DNA from: Ilyobacter_A sp963668015
Lineage (GTDB): Bacteria; Fusobacteriota; Fusobacteriia; Fusobacteriales; Fusobacteriaceae
DNA: 64,000 nucleotides
Reading direction: 5' to 3'
Assembly: GCA_963668015.2 (NCBI GenBank)
Contig: CAXXCR010000033.1
Coordinates: forward strand, 9,745-73,744
A program made the translations under genes and the position numbers. The notes beneath the pieces were generated by a model that was given only the letters and a program-made list of their open reading frames with translations, searched no databases and was not told the origin of the DNA. Positions 18,009 to 28,600 of this stretch are shown here, piece by piece (position 1 is the stretch's first letter; the number at the start of each line of letters is the position of its first letter).

Positions 18009-20481
18009 GTGTGACACGTTCTTAGTTGAAAAGACTAAGCTTTAATTATTAGATAATAATTAAGAGAACTGTAAATTTGAGAAGTAGAATGATTGGGTAA
18101 CGCCTTGAAATGCTTCCCTTAAGACTCCGACATGCGTTCATGAACTAACAGAGATTGAGGGTGTGAAGCTCGGTAAAGACGGCTGAGAACTACCGTAACA
18201 AGTAAAGTTGACGAAATGCGAACTAGAGGTAGTCGAGTAGTGATAGGCCGGAGGTCAGCTTATATGGTTAGAATGTATGGAAATACTGACAAAGTCGCGA
18301 ATGTACAGGTCTAGACGATTAACTAGCAGAAATGCTAGTACCTTTAAAAAGGGGTGAGTGACGAATAGTAGTGATACCGGCAACGAAACTCGTTGATGTC
18401 TTACAGGGACATCCTAGCTCACAGGCCTATAGCAACGACCTAAGTAAGTGAATGATAGAATTTACGGAACGTGGAAAGTGGGCAACAAGTATTAAACATC
18501 TGTTAGATGGCTTGGTTCGTATAAGAGTATTTATACTCGAAATCGATTTATGTCTATGAGAGTAAGGGCACAGTACCGATGAAGCCATGATAATAAGTGG
18601 TGGAGGGATAGCCCTGAGTCATTATGTTATATAAAGGAAGATTTAAATTGAATTTTTGAAATGGTAGTAATCCGTGAAAATAGTTTTGTATGAATCTCTT
18701 AGGAGGTAAAAACAATAAACCAAAAAGATTTATATTCTGAAATCTTAAACGAAGATAATTTTAGAAAAGTACTAGAAAAAATAAAAGGTAATAGAGGAAG
18801 TAGAACCCCTGGAACAGATAGCATGACGTTAAAAATGTGGGAAATGAAATATGGATTCTGGAAAATTGAAAAGAGGTTTAAAAACTTTAAACCCAAAATG
18901 GTCAAAAGAATAGAAATACCAAAAGATAATGGTAAATCTAGACCTTTAGGTATACCTACAATAGAGGACAGAATTATACAAATGATGTTCAAAGAAGTAC
19001 TTGAAAAGTTACTAGAATCAAAATTCCACCCACATAGCTTTGGATTTAGACCAAACAGATCAGCAGAAAATGCAATAGCTCAATCAAGTTCATATATGAG
19101 TCGATCAAAATTGCATTACTCTGTAGATATCGATATTAAAGGTTACTTTGATAATATTAATCACAATAAATTAATCAAACAATTATGGAAGTTAGGTATT
19201 AAGGATAAAAGAGTATTAATAATGATTAAAAAAATGCTAAAAGCTCCCATAAAGATGTTAGATGGAAGTATAGAAATCCCTATAAAAGGAACCCCACAAG
19301 GCGGAATATTATCACCACTATTAGCGAATGTTTACTTAAATGAGTTAGACTGGTGGATAGATAAGCAATGGAGAGGTATAAAAACAAGATATGAATATTC
19401 TAGTAGACCAAAGAAATATAGGGCGATAAGAAATACCAAACTAACCGAAATGATGATTGTTAGATATGCAGACGATTTTAAGATATTTTGTCCAAATAGA
19501 AATATGGCTGACAAAACGTTTAAAAAAGTAAAGAATTATCTAAAGCATAAATTGAGATTAGATATATCAAAGGAAAAATCAAAAGTTGTTAATAATAGGA
19601 AAAAATGCTCAGAGTTTTTAGGGTTTGAAATGAAGTTATATAAAACAAAGAAAGATAAGTATATTACACGCACCAAAATCAAAAAGAAATCAAAAAAGAG
19701 AATTGTAAAAGAGCTAACTAAAACATTAAAGGAAATAAGAACAGGAAATAGATATAAACTGGCTTTAAAATACAATGCTCAAGTAAGAGGAATACAAAAC
19801 TATTACAGGATTGCAACAGGCTGTGCAAGAGATTTTGGAGACATAGGATTTATTATCAATAAGGTTATGTACAATAGAAAAAATGTACTACAGAGAAAAG
19901 GTAAGAAGTCACCAAGTTACCTAGAGAGATATAAAGGACACAATATGATAACATACAATGTGGGAAGCGTTACGCTATTTACAATACAAACTTGTAAATT
20001 TAGAATTCCCATGCACTATTCTGACAAGACAATAAACAAATATAGTCCTAAGGTAGAACTTGAAAAGAATAATGAAAAAATAGAAACACAAATAATAAAC
20101 TCACCTCAAGAAGATATACAATGGCAAATTAAGAGGTTGGAAGTTTACAACTTACAGAAAGGAAAATGTAAGATAACAGGAGACTTTGTTAAACATGATG
20201 CCTTTGAAATCCATCACGTTATACCCAGAAAATACGGTGGTACAGATGAAATAGAAAACCTTATTATGATAAAACCAGAAATACATAAAGCGATCCACTA
20301 TGGATTAAGCATTAAGATTCTTGAAGAAAATTATCCAAAGATTAAAGAATTCAGAAAAAATAATATTAAATTTAAATAAATAATTTATATAACACAATGA
20401 TGGAACGCCGTATGAAGCGAAAGTTTCACGTACGGTGTGGTGCGGGGGAAAAGTTGGAGATTACGTCAAAGACTTACCTAT
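18009..20481 (+). mobile_element. Group II intron 2 (in Rad52-family gene)
   Basis: The intron starts GTGTGACACGTTCTTAG and ends ...CTTACCTAT, with domain V at about 20402-20439 (CGC triad, AGCGAAAG loop). Its total length, 2473 bases, equals that of intron 1 at the chosen boundaries. Both share ribozyme blocks such as GTAACGCCT, CAGTACCGATGAA and GGAGGGATAGCCC. It interrupts the host codon after its first base, the same phase as intron 1. Same-strand placement allows splicing. Confidence 0.93.
18715..20379 (+). CDS. ltrA: Group II intron reverse transcriptase/maturase with HNH endonuclease (intron 2)
   Basis: This is an RT-maturase-HNH protein of about 554 residues, homologous to the one in intron 1. 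It has IDIKGYFDNINHNK, TPQGGILSPLLANVYLNELD, catalytic VRYADDFKIFC, the maturase domain, and a C-terminal HNH (KCKITGDF ... IHHVIPRKYGGTDEIENL). The open frame begins at 18703 with no ATG, GTG or TTG before 18823, inside the protein. An ATA at 18715, seven bases after AGGAGGT, is the likely start. In place of a standard codon this would limit RT levels. Confidence 0.9.
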   Translation: MNQKDLYSEILNEDNFRKVLEKIKGNRGSRTPGTDSMTLKMWEMKYGFWKIEKRFKNFKPKMVKRIEIPKDNGKSRPLGIPTIEDRIIQMMFKEVLEKLLESKFHPHSFGFRPNRSAENAIAQSSSYMSRSKLHYSVDIDIKGYFDNINHNKLIKQLWKLGIKDKRVLIMIKKMLKAPIKMLDGSIEIPIKGTPQGGILSPLLANVYLNELDWWIDKQWRGIKTRYEYSSRPKKYRAIRNTKLTEMMIVRYADDFKIFCPNRNMADKTFKKVKNYLKHKLRLDISKEKSKVVNNRKKCSEFLGFEMKLYKTKKDKYITRTKIKKKSKKRIVKELTKTLKEIRTGNRYKLALKYNAQVRGIQNYYRIATGCARDFGDIGFIINKVMYNRKNVLQRKGKKSPSYLERYKGHNMITYNVGSVTLFTIQTCKFRIPMHYSDKTINKYSPKVELEKNNEKIETQIINSPQEDIQWQIKRLEVYNLQKGKCKITGDFVKHDAFEIHHVIPRKYGGTDEIENLIMIKPEIHKAIHYGLSIKILEENYPKIKEFRKNNIKFK

Positions 20482-20795
20482 CGCAATATCTGTATGATGT
20501 TAGGAACCAGTGGTTTCCAATAAAACAGAGGGGGAAAAGTTATATATTTACAGAGAGGCCTAGGCTTGATTTTGACAAACAAGGAACAGTGAGTAAGGGT
20601 ATATCATCTAATCAAAGTAGCAAAACGGATAAGCTACAAAAGGCTAAAAGTATGCAGGTGCCCTTTGGTAAATACAGCGGTAAAACTTTGGAAGAGATCT
20701 ATGTAAGTGATAAGAGGTATTTCAAGTACCTGCTACAAAACGGTAGGGATGAGAGTTTAGTTAATGCGTGCAAATATATAGAAAGCAGAGCTTAG
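20482..20795 (+). CDS. Rad52/22-family recombinase, 3' exon
   Basis: The exon continues the protein begun at 17657. CG completes the split TCG codon, then QYLYDVRNQWFPIKQRGKSY. A low-complexity linker and a C-terminal module with FGKYSGKTLEEIYVSDKRY (a small phage-exonuclease-like domain) follow, ending at 20795. Spliced length is about 222 residues. Confidence 0.85.
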
Positions 20796-20806
20796 GAGGG
20801 GACGGT

Positions 20807-21268
20807 ATGTTATATGAATTTTTAAGGAAAAAGACAAAAAAGGAGCTTATAGATATGATCATGGAAGATAAGCAACTTTTGTTAAATGGCACCAGAGATA
20901 CAATAAAGGAACTGTGGAATATGGATATTGATTACAGCCAGGAAAACTTTATACTACTTTGCCTGGACAGCAGTAATAACCTGTTGAAGAAAAAGGTTTT
21001 GTTCAAGGGAGGGATAAACAGTAGCCTTATAGATATACGTTTACTGTTCAATGAGGTATTGACTACTAGAGGGTGTTGCAGTTTCATAATAAGTCACAAC
21101 CATCCAACAGGAAATATGAAACCTTCAAAACAGGATATGGAGCTCACAAGAAAAATTAAGGAGTCGTCGGAATTACTGAACTTGAAACTACTAGACCATA
21201 TCATAATAAGCAGAACAAAGTTTTACAGTTTTCTTGAAGAGGGGGTGATAAACATTGAACTGGAATAG
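20807..21268 (+). CDS. RadC-like JAB-domain protein
   Basis: The 153-residue protein has the JAB/MPN metalloprotease-like fold of the RadC family: LFNEVLTTRGCCSFIISHNH then HPTGNMKPSKQDMELTRK, with the HxH...S..D zinc signature. It lacks the N-terminal helix-hairpin-helix of chromosomal RadC. Such short versions are typical of plasmids and phages. ATG 20807 follows an AGGAGG site and starts 11 bases after the Rad52-family gene. Confidence 0.9.
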   Translation: MLYEFLRKKTKKELIDMIMEDKQLLLNGTRDTIKELWNMDIDYSQENFILLCLDSSNNLLKKKVLFKGGINSSLIDIRLLFNEVLTTRGCCSFIISHNHPTGNMKPSKQDMELTRKIKESSELLNLKLLDHIIISRTKFYSFLEEGVINIELE

Positions 21269-21524
21269 ATGTATTAAGATATTTACTATTTTAGTTAATA
21301 CTGGTACCTTTGAAAATGCTTTAAAAGGAGGTATGCCAAACTTTCCATTTTGGACATTGGGAGGGAAGGTGTTTTGGAATACTGTATATTCCTATCAGGG
21401 GTGGAAAATTCAACAAAATCAGCTAACACGTCACTGTAGAATATTAAAGCCGAATAATATGAGAGTAGCATGGGGTACTGAAAAACAGATGGAAGAGCTA
21501 TTTGATAGATTAGAGAAATATTAG
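21255..21524 (+). CDS. Hypothetical mobile-element protein, 89 residues
   Basis: It starts at a TTG overlapping the RadC-like stop by 14 bases, which implies translational coupling. The sequence is rich in W, F and Y in its centre (GGMPNFPFWTLGGKVFWNTV) and ends with a charged helix (TEKQMEELFDRLEKY). I do not recognise it. It is the last gene of the plasmid/phage module; a terminator follows at once. Confidence 0.6.
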   Translation: MNWNRCIKIFTILVNTGTFENALKGGMPNFPFWTLGGKVFWNTVYSYQGWKIQQNQLTRHCRILKPNNMRVAWGTEKQMEELFDRLEKY

Positions 21525-21534
21525 GTTTGATTAG

Positions 21535-21561
21535 AAGAGGAAGTTAGCTTCCTCTTTTTTT
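21535..21561 (+). terminator. Terminator closing the mobile module
   Basis: A 9-bp stem (AAGAGGAAG / CTTCCTCTT) with a TTAG loop is followed by TTTTTT. It separates the plasmid/phage genes from the BREX locus. Confidence 0.85.
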
Positions 21562-21598
21562 GTATTAATTCGACCGGCAGCAAAAAAAATGTTTGATT

Positions 21599-21633
21599 AT
21601 GACTATTGTAGATATATAATTAATAATAGTCAT
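21599..21633. promoter_or_regulatory. Inverted repeat upstream of BREX promoter
   Basis: ATGACTATT (21599-21607) and AATAGTCAT (21625-21633) form a 9-bp inverted repeat spaced by 17 bases, about 60 bases upstream of the -35 box. It could bind a dimeric regulator. No BrxR-type regulator is encoded nearby. Confidence 0.35.
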
Positions 21634-21694
21634 GACCATAGAAGTATTTTTTTGTAAATTACTTTAGCAACACTTTATAAATATTATTATATTC

Positions 21695-21723
21695 TTGAAT
21701 AGAGTATATAAAAAAGATATAAT
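21695..21723 (+). promoter_or_regulatory. Sigma-70-type promoter for BREX
   Basis: TTGAAT, a 17-base spacer and a perfect TATAAT lie just before brxC. Transcription would begin near 21730, which favours the brxC start at 21762 over the ATG at 21729. Confidence 0.75.
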
Positions 21724-21761
21724 GGAAGATGAAAATGAACTTGGTACGAAAGAGGGATTAT

Positions 21762-24700
21762 ATGGAGAAAATTTATGAAATGCTGAAAAAGGATATAGCC
21801 AGACCTATTAACGGAGTTGTAAAAGCTGAAACAAATAGTGAAGATGTTGAACTTACGGAAATAAGTGAATACGTAGTTACAAGAGAAGTTAGAGGACATA
21901 TGTCAAAGTTATTCACTAGATACTCAGATTCTCTTAACACTCCAACTGATGATATGGGGGTTTGGATATCGGGATTCTTTGGATCAGGTAAATCACATCT
22001 ACTTAAGATGTTAGGTCATATTTTCGAGAATAAAAATTATAAAGATGATAATAATGAGGAGAAGTCAACTACAGAATTCTTTAGGGAAAAGCTGAACGAC
22101 GATCCAATGTTAATGGGGAATATTGAGAGAAGTTCAGGTGTAGACACTGACGTAATTATGTTTAATATTGATAATGTCAGTGATCAAAACAGTCATCAGA
22201 ACAAAGACACGATAGCTCTTTCTTTTTTGAAGAAGCTTAATGAGTATCAAGGTTTTTTTAGGGATGATATTAAAGTATCGGAATTTGAAAGAGAGCTATG
22301 GAAAGACGATAGATTTGATGAATTTAAAGCTATTTATAAAGATATATCAGGTAACGAATGGGAAGATAAAAGGAGAAATCTTGATTTGAATGCTGATTTT
22401 TTCTTAGGTGTAATAGAAGAAATGAATATCGACGGCTTTTCTGTTGATGCAGCTGAAAGATGGCTTGATAAAGATACTGTTCCTAGTGTAAGTGCTGAAT
22501 ACCTTAGAGATATAATTAAAGATTATCTGGCTAAAAGAGGGGATGAGCATAGAATTGTTTTCCTTGTAGATGAGATAGGGCAGTATATCGGTGATAACTC
22601 TCAATTGATGCTTAACCTGCAAACTGTAACTGAAGTTTTAGGAACTGCATTCCAAGGAAGAGTGTGGATAGGTGTAACTTCCCAACAGGATATGACATCT
22701 TTACTACAGGATAACAATAATAAGAAAAATGACTTCTCTAAAATCCAGGGAAGATTTAAGAATATACTGCCATTATCAAGTGGAAATATTGATGAGGTAA
22801 TCAAGAAAAGGCTACTTGAGAAAAAAGAAATAGTAAAAGAAGACCTTGAGAACTACTATGAAAAACATAGAGTTGAAATTGATAATTTGATTAGCTTTGA
22901 TAAACAGGGATTAAACCTTGAAACCTATATTGATAAACATGATTTCGCTGAAACATATCCTTTTGTGGGGTACCAATTTAACTTACTTCAAAAGGTATTT
23001 GAAAAAGTAAGAACAATGGGACATTCAGGAAAGCATCTGTCTCAAGGAGAGAGATCACTTCTTAGTGCATTCCAAGATGCAGGAATCAAAATGAATGACA
23101 AGGAAACAGGAGCTTTAGTCCCGTTCTACTATTTCTTTGATTCAATAAAACAGTTCTTAGAGGATAATGCTTATAGACCTTTCCTTCATGCTGAGCAAAA
23201 CAGAGCTTTAGACCAAGAGCAGGATATACCTGTGCTTCAACTACTGTTCTTATTAAAGGATATGGAAGGAATAGCACCAAACATTGATAACCTGGCTAGT
23301 TTTATGATAGAGAGTGTTGATACTGATATTGTAAAGCTTAAAGAGGATATTAAGAAGAGTCTTGGAAGACTTGAGCAGCAGGTTCTTATTTCAAGAGATG
23401 GAGATTTCTACTACTTCTTGACAAATGAAGAGCAGGAAATTAATAAAGAGATAAAAGATGAACCTGTTATTGAAGAGGAAATCTATAAAAAGCTTAACGA
23501 GATCTTATTTGATAACATACTTCAATCAACTAATATTTTAGTCCCTGAAACAGGATATAAATATACCTTCAATAGATATACTGATAGTAACAGCTACGGT
23601 AAAACAGATGGTCAAATCAACTTGTCTATCTTTACTTCCTGGTGTGATGAATATGATAATGTATTGATGGTTGGAAATAGAGAAGAGTATGAACTTATTA
23701 TCCAACTTCCTAGAGTAGATGACTACTTAAAAGAGATAAAAGTAATACTTCAAACTCAGAAGTTAATAAGTAATAAGAGCACCCAGGTTAATAGAACGAG
23801 AATCCAAGATATATTAACCAGAGTTCAAAGAGAAAATAGAAATAGAAGTAACAGAATAAGAGAAGAGATAGAAAAGCAAGTTCTTAAGAGTTCCGTTTAT
23901 GTAAAAGGGATTAAAAAAGATATAAGCGGAAAAAGTGCAAAGCTTTTCCTGGAAGAAGCAATAAGATTTCTTGCTATGGATAAATTTAAAGATGCCGGAC
24001 TTATCAAAAGAAAATATGATGAGAACTATATAAAAGATATTTTATTATCAGAGTATGAGGTGCAACAAAAACTAGAAGTTACTCTTGATAAGGAAGCTAA
24101 TCCAAATAAAGAAGCAATCTTTGAAATAAATAATAAGATAAAACAGTTAACAGATAGAGGACTTCAGGTAACACTAAAATCACTTCTTGATAATTATTCA
24201 ACTGCACCTTATGGTTGGGATGCACTTGCAGTTAACGGAATAGCAGCTGAATTGGTAGTTTTAGGTTCTATAGATATTATGGAATCAGGAGAAGTTATTG
24301 AAGATAGAAAAGAACTTCTAAAGCTATTAGTAAAAACTCAAACAAGACACCTTGAAAGAGTTGTTATCAAACCAAAAGAGGATATAGACCCTCAGTTATT
24401 AACTAAAGTAAATAACAAGCTGAAAAGTGTATTTGGAATAGCATCAGATGAAGTTAGAAAAAATCCAAAAGAGGACCTGTTTAGAGTGATAGAAGGTCAG
24501 AAGAATTTAGCTAACTTGAACCTAAGAGATATTAGAGCCAACTCTTATCCAGGTGAGAAAATTACTAAAGAGTGGATTGATTTACTGGATGAAGTATTAC
24601 TTATCAAAGGGAAAACCACTGCAGTACTAAAAGAGTTCTTAGAAATAGTAGAAGACATAGAAGACCTTGAACCTAAATATTATCAAGTTAGTGACTTCTT

Positions 24701-25505
24701 TAAAACTAGTAAAAGAGTTAAATATGACTTGATGAACAAAAAACTTAAAAAGTATGACCAATATAAAGATTATTTCATCACAATTCCAAAAGAGAACGCT
24801 TACCAAAAGCTTTTAAATATCAGAGAAGACTCAGCTCCATATGGGAAGATAAAGGATATAGACTCACTACTAGATGAGCTTAACCAGAAGGAAAAGGAAA
24901 CTATCAAAGAAGAGATAGAGAACCTGACAGAAAAAGCTGAGAATAAAAGAGATGAGCTTACGAAGGTATTTGAAGCACACGAGAAGCTTAATAACAGCCT
25001 GGCTGAGAAAATAGATAAATTCATTACAAGTATAAGCAACTTGGATTCAATAGATGTATTCCATAAAGAGAGAGAGCTTAATAATATATGTGATGCTCTT
25101 ATTAGAGATTACAAAGACAGTATTAAATCTGAGATTAACTCAAAAGAGCGAGATATTATTGAAAAACTAAAAAATAAAGATGATATAGCAGAGCTTCAAA
25201 ATAGAGTAATTAAAGCATACACTAAATTAAGAACAGATGTTGATAATGAAGAGAATATTATAAATATCAAAGATTATCTGGCTATAGCAGAATCAGAGAA
25301 GACTCAATTTTTAAATGAAGCTGAAGGTAAATCACAGAAGCGTCAAAGGGTACAGGTAAGAAGACTTCAAGCTAAAGCGAAAATAAATGTAGAAACAGAA
25401 GATGATGTTAATAGCTATATAGCTTCTCTGGAAGATGAAATTGTTAAGCTTAAAAATGAGATGCTAAATGCAGTTAAAGATAATAAAATAGTTGATGTAA
25501 AGTAA
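21762..25505 (+). CDS. brxC: BREX protein BrxC (ATP-binding)
   Basis: This is a large ATPase of about 1247 residues found in type I BREX. Visible features are MEKIYEMLKKDIARPINGVV at the start, Walker A GFFGSGKSHLLKM near residue 75, and Walker B IVFLVDEIGQYIG near residue 270. Long coiled-coil segments follow in the last third (LTEKAENKRDELTKVFEAHE and following). BrxC is essential for BREX modification and defence, probably as an assembly ATPase. The start at 21762 is preferred on an AGAGGG site and the mapped promoter. Unlike the common order, brxA and brxB do not precede it. Confidence 0.95.
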   Translation: MEKIYEMLKKDIARPINGVVKAETNSEDVELTEISEYVVTREVRGHMSKLFTRYSDSLNTPTDDMGVWISGFFGSGKSHLLKMLGHIFENKNYKDDNNEEKSTTEFFREKLNDDPMLMGNIERSSGVDTDVIMFNIDNVSDQNSHQNKDTIALSFLKKLNEYQGFFRDDIKVSEFERELWKDDRFDEFKAIYKDISGNEWEDKRRNLDLNADFFLGVIEEMNIDGFSVDAAERWLDKDTVPSVSAEYLRDIIKDYLAKRGDEHRIVFLVDEIGQYIGDNSQLMLNLQTVTEVLGTAFQGRVWIGVTSQQDMTSLLQDNNNKKNDFSKIQGRFKNILPLSSGNIDEVIKKRLLEKKEIVKEDLENYYEKHRVEIDNLISFDKQGLNLETYIDKHDFAETYPFVGYQFNLLQKVFEKVRTMGHSGKHLSQGERSLLSAFQDAGIKMNDKETGALVPFYYFFDSIKQFLEDNAYRPFLHAEQNRALDQEQDIPVLQLLFLLKDMEGIAPNIDNLASFMIESVDTDIVKLKEDIKKSLGRLEQQVLISRDGDFYYFLTNEEQEINKEIKDEPVIEEEIYKKLNEILFDNILQSTNILVPETGYKYTFNRYTDSNSYGKTDGQINLSIFTSWCDEYDNVLMVGNREEYELIIQLPRVDDYLKEIKVILQTQKLISNKSTQVNRTRIQDILTRVQRENRNRSNRIREEIEKQVLKSSVYVKGIKKDISGKSAKLFLEEAIRFLAMDKFKDAGLIKRKYDENYIKDILLSEYEVQQKLEVTLDKEANPNKEAIFEINNKIKQLTDRGLQVTLKSLLDNYSTAPYGWDALAVNGIAAELVVLGSIDIMESGEVIEDRKELLKLLVKTQTRHLERVVIKPKEDIDPQLLTKVNNKLKSVFGIASDEVRKNPKEDLFRVIEGQKNLANLNLRDIRANSYPGEKITKEWIDLLDEVLLIKGKTTAVLKEFLEIVEDIEDLEPKYYQVSDFFKTSKRVKYDLMNKKLKKYDQYKDYFITIPKENAYQKLLNIREDSAPYGKIKDIDSLLDELNQKEKETIKEEIENLTEKAENKRDELTKVFEAHEKLNNSLAEKIDKFITSISNLDSIDVFHKERELNNICDALIRDYKDSIKSEINSKERDIIEKLKNKDDIAELQNRVIKAYTKLRTDVDNEENIINIKDYLAIAESEKTQFLNEAEGKSQKRQRVQVRRLQAKAKINVETEDDVNSYIASLEDEIVKLKNEMLNAVKDNKIVDVK

Positions 25506-25520
25506 CTTTAAAGTCAAGAG

Positions 25521-25645
25521 ATTAAGACCGCAACTTATGCAGTTGCATCGCACAAGCCTTACGCTTGACCGAATAAAAATATTATTGATTTTTAAACGAT
25601 GGAACGTAAGGTTCCTGCAGTTTGCCGCATAGGCAAGGTCTTAAT
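25521..25645. repeat. Structured multi-hairpin inverted-repeat element between brxC and pglX
   Basis: A 9-bp outer stem (25521-25529 / 25637-25645, ATTAAGACC) encloses five hairpins separated by exactly six-base spacers. In order the loops are TATGC, CTTAC, an AT-rich central hairpin, GTAAG and GCATA. Loops 1 and 4 of the outer hairpins are reverse complements, as are 2 and 3. The two halves are therefore an inverted repeat in which loops are kept while the 5-bp stems differ but still pair (CAAGC/GCTTG against GGAAC/GTTCC). It fills the 188-base gap between two defence genes. Whether it acts as RNA or DNA is unknown. Confidence 0.8.
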
Positions 25646-25693
25646 TCTTTACAAATGGAAGAGAAATCCAAACTAAAGGGGATATAACACACT

Positions 25694-28600
25694 ATGAATA
25701 AAACAAAACTGAAAACATTTGCCACCTGGGCAAGAAATGAGCTTATGAAGTCGGTTCAAATAAGGCTTGAACTGTTGGGGATAAAGAGCAGCGACGATAT
25801 AACAAAGCCACAGGAACTTATGAATGAGATAGAGATAGGTAATATCAGATGTAAAAAATCAACATATGATGCCCTTATCAAACAGTTAAACTACCTCGGT
25901 TATGAAGAACTTATTGAGGAAACAGCTTATACTTGGTTTAATAGACTGGTTGCTCTGGGATATATGGATATTAACGGTTATGATGATGATAAAATGCTTA
26001 TATCTACATCAAGCAAGATAAGTCCTGATATTATGGATTACTATATGGATGCAAAGTTCTTTGATGAGCTTAAGCCTGACGAGAAAGAGGAAATCCATAA
26101 ACTGAAAGATAAAAGAGACGATGAAAACCTGTATGCTCAATTAGTGGACTGGAAATGTAATAGCCTTAATGAGATTATGCCGTTCATGTTCCAGAAGAGA
26201 GGCGACTATACAGAGCTTCTATTCCCTATGGGTATATTATCAAAAGAGGGCTTTATTGAGAAATTAAGAGATGTATTAGCTGACTCGGTGGAAGAGTTAG
26301 AGGAAAACGGAGAACTTAAGAAGATAGCTCCTGTAGAGATGATAGGTTGGTTATATCAATTTTATAACTCTGAGAAAAAAGATGAAGTTTTTGCAGGTCT
26401 GAAGAAAAACAAGAAAATTACAAAAGAAAATATACCTGCTGCAACTCAGCTATTTACACCTAAATGGATAGTAAAATATATGGCTGAAAACTCTCTTGGT
26501 AAATTAGCTCTAGAAAGTTTGGGAGTTAGTGAAAGTATAAAAGATAATTGGAAATACTATATAGAGCCAATTGATAATGGAGAATTGAAAATTGACAATG
26601 AAAAAATCAAGATAGAAGATATAAAAATTCTTGACCCTGCAATGGGTTCTGGACATATGCTTACTTACTCTTTTGATATGTTGTTTGATATCTATCAAGA
26701 CCTTGGATGGACTGATAAGGAAGCAGTTTTATCAATTTTGTCCAATAATATCTATGGACTTGAGATAGATGATAGAGCGGCACAACTTGCATCATTTGCA
26801 CTTATTATGAAAGCTAGAGAGAAATTTAGAAGAGTTTTCAGAGTACTTGGAAGAGAGAAAGTTGTACTGAACACACTAGCTGTCAAAGAGAGTAACTCTC
26901 TATCTGAATATGCAGAACAGCAGATAGTGGTTAATCAACTAAAAGAGCTTGAGTATATTATTAGAACTTTTGAAAATGCAAAAGAGCTTGGAAGTATTAT
27001 TGAAATGCGTGAGATAGATTATGCAAAAGTAGATGAAGAGTTAGAGAAGTTTAAAAATATAATGGGATTCGCATTTGATAATGAAAAAGATGTTATTGAA
27101 GCGATGATAAAACAGAGTAAATCAATGACAAGTAAGTATGATGTAGTTATAACTAATCCACCATATATGGGTGGAAAAGGTTATTCACCAATACTAAAAA
27201 AATATGTAGAGAAACATTATAAAGACAGTAAATCAGATTTATTTGCAGTATTTATGGAAAAATGTGGAAATTATACTGCTATGAATAGATACAATGCAAT
27301 GATTGTGATGCCGTCATGGCTATTTTTAAGTAGTTTTGAAAAATTGAGAAATAGTTTAATAGAAACAAAAACTATAAGTTCTCTTTTACATATGGGAAGA
27401 GGAATCTTTGGTATTGATTGGGGTTCTGTTGCATTCGTTTTAAAAAATGAAATAAATGAGAATTATGTGGGAAGTTATTATAGATTGCATAAAAGAAACT
27501 TTCAGCATATATACTTTGAAGATATTGCTAAGATATTTAAGTATTCAAAAAATAATATGAATTATAAGTATGATTTTGATTTATATAGAGATGAAAGTGG
27601 AACAAATGAGATTCCAGAATCAGGGATTGAATCAGGTCAACAAATAAAATACACCGCCAATCAAAAAGATTTCGAAAAAATCCCTGGCTCACCTATAGCT
27701 TATTGGGTAAGTGATAGAGTGAAGGAGATATTTGCAACGAGTGAGAAGTTGGGGGAGGTTGGAGATGCAAAAGTAGGGCTACAAACAGCAGATAATAATA
27801 GATTTTTAAGGCTATGGTCAGAAGTAAATAAAAGTTCTTATAAATTAAATTGTAAATCCAATGGAGAAGCTTTAGAATGTGGAAAAAAATGGTTTCCATA
27901 TAATAAAGGTGGAGAAAAAAGACGTTGGTATGGAAATCAAGAATATTTGGTTAATTGGGAAAATGATGGTTATGAAATTAAAAATTTTGAAAATTCAGTA
28001 ATTAGAAATCCAACTTTTTACTTTAGAGAGTCTATTTCTTGGGGATTAATAACTTCTGGAGGCTGTTCTTTTAGATATTTTCCAAATGGATTTATATATG
28101 ATGTAGCAGGAATGAGTTATTTTACAGAAAAAGAGATGTTACATACATTAGGTATTTTAAATAATAAACTATATTATGATTTGACGAAAGTTTTAAATCC
28201 AACAATTAATCTTCAAATAGGAGATGTAGCAAATTTACCTTATGCAAATTTTGAAAATATAAAGTTTGATGAGATTGTTCAACAAAATATAGACATCGCA
28301 AAAGAAGAATGGGACAGCAGAGAAACATCGTGGGACTTCCGAAAAAGTCAGGTAGTAGGTAGTAGGGAGCAGGTAGTAAAAATCGAAGAAGCTTTTAAAG
28401 GCTACTCTCATTACTGGACTGAGAAGTTTGTGCAGATGCATAAGAATGAAGAGGAGCTAAACAGACTATTTATAGAGATATACGGACTGGAAGATGAGAT
28501 GACTCCTGATGTTGAGCCTACGGATATTACACTTCTTAAAAACGAGGTCAAAGTCATAAAAATGGAACCACAGATGGACACAGATGAACACAGATTAGAA

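Noticed and set aside
15000..20500. Reverse transcriptases as a retron or diversity-generating retroelement
   Set aside because: Both have group II ribozyme ends, domain V, maturase and HNH domains, which explain them fully.
25521..25645. CRISPR array
   Set aside because: The spacing is regular, but the units are hairpins with different stems, not identical repeats with unique spacers. No Cas genes are present.
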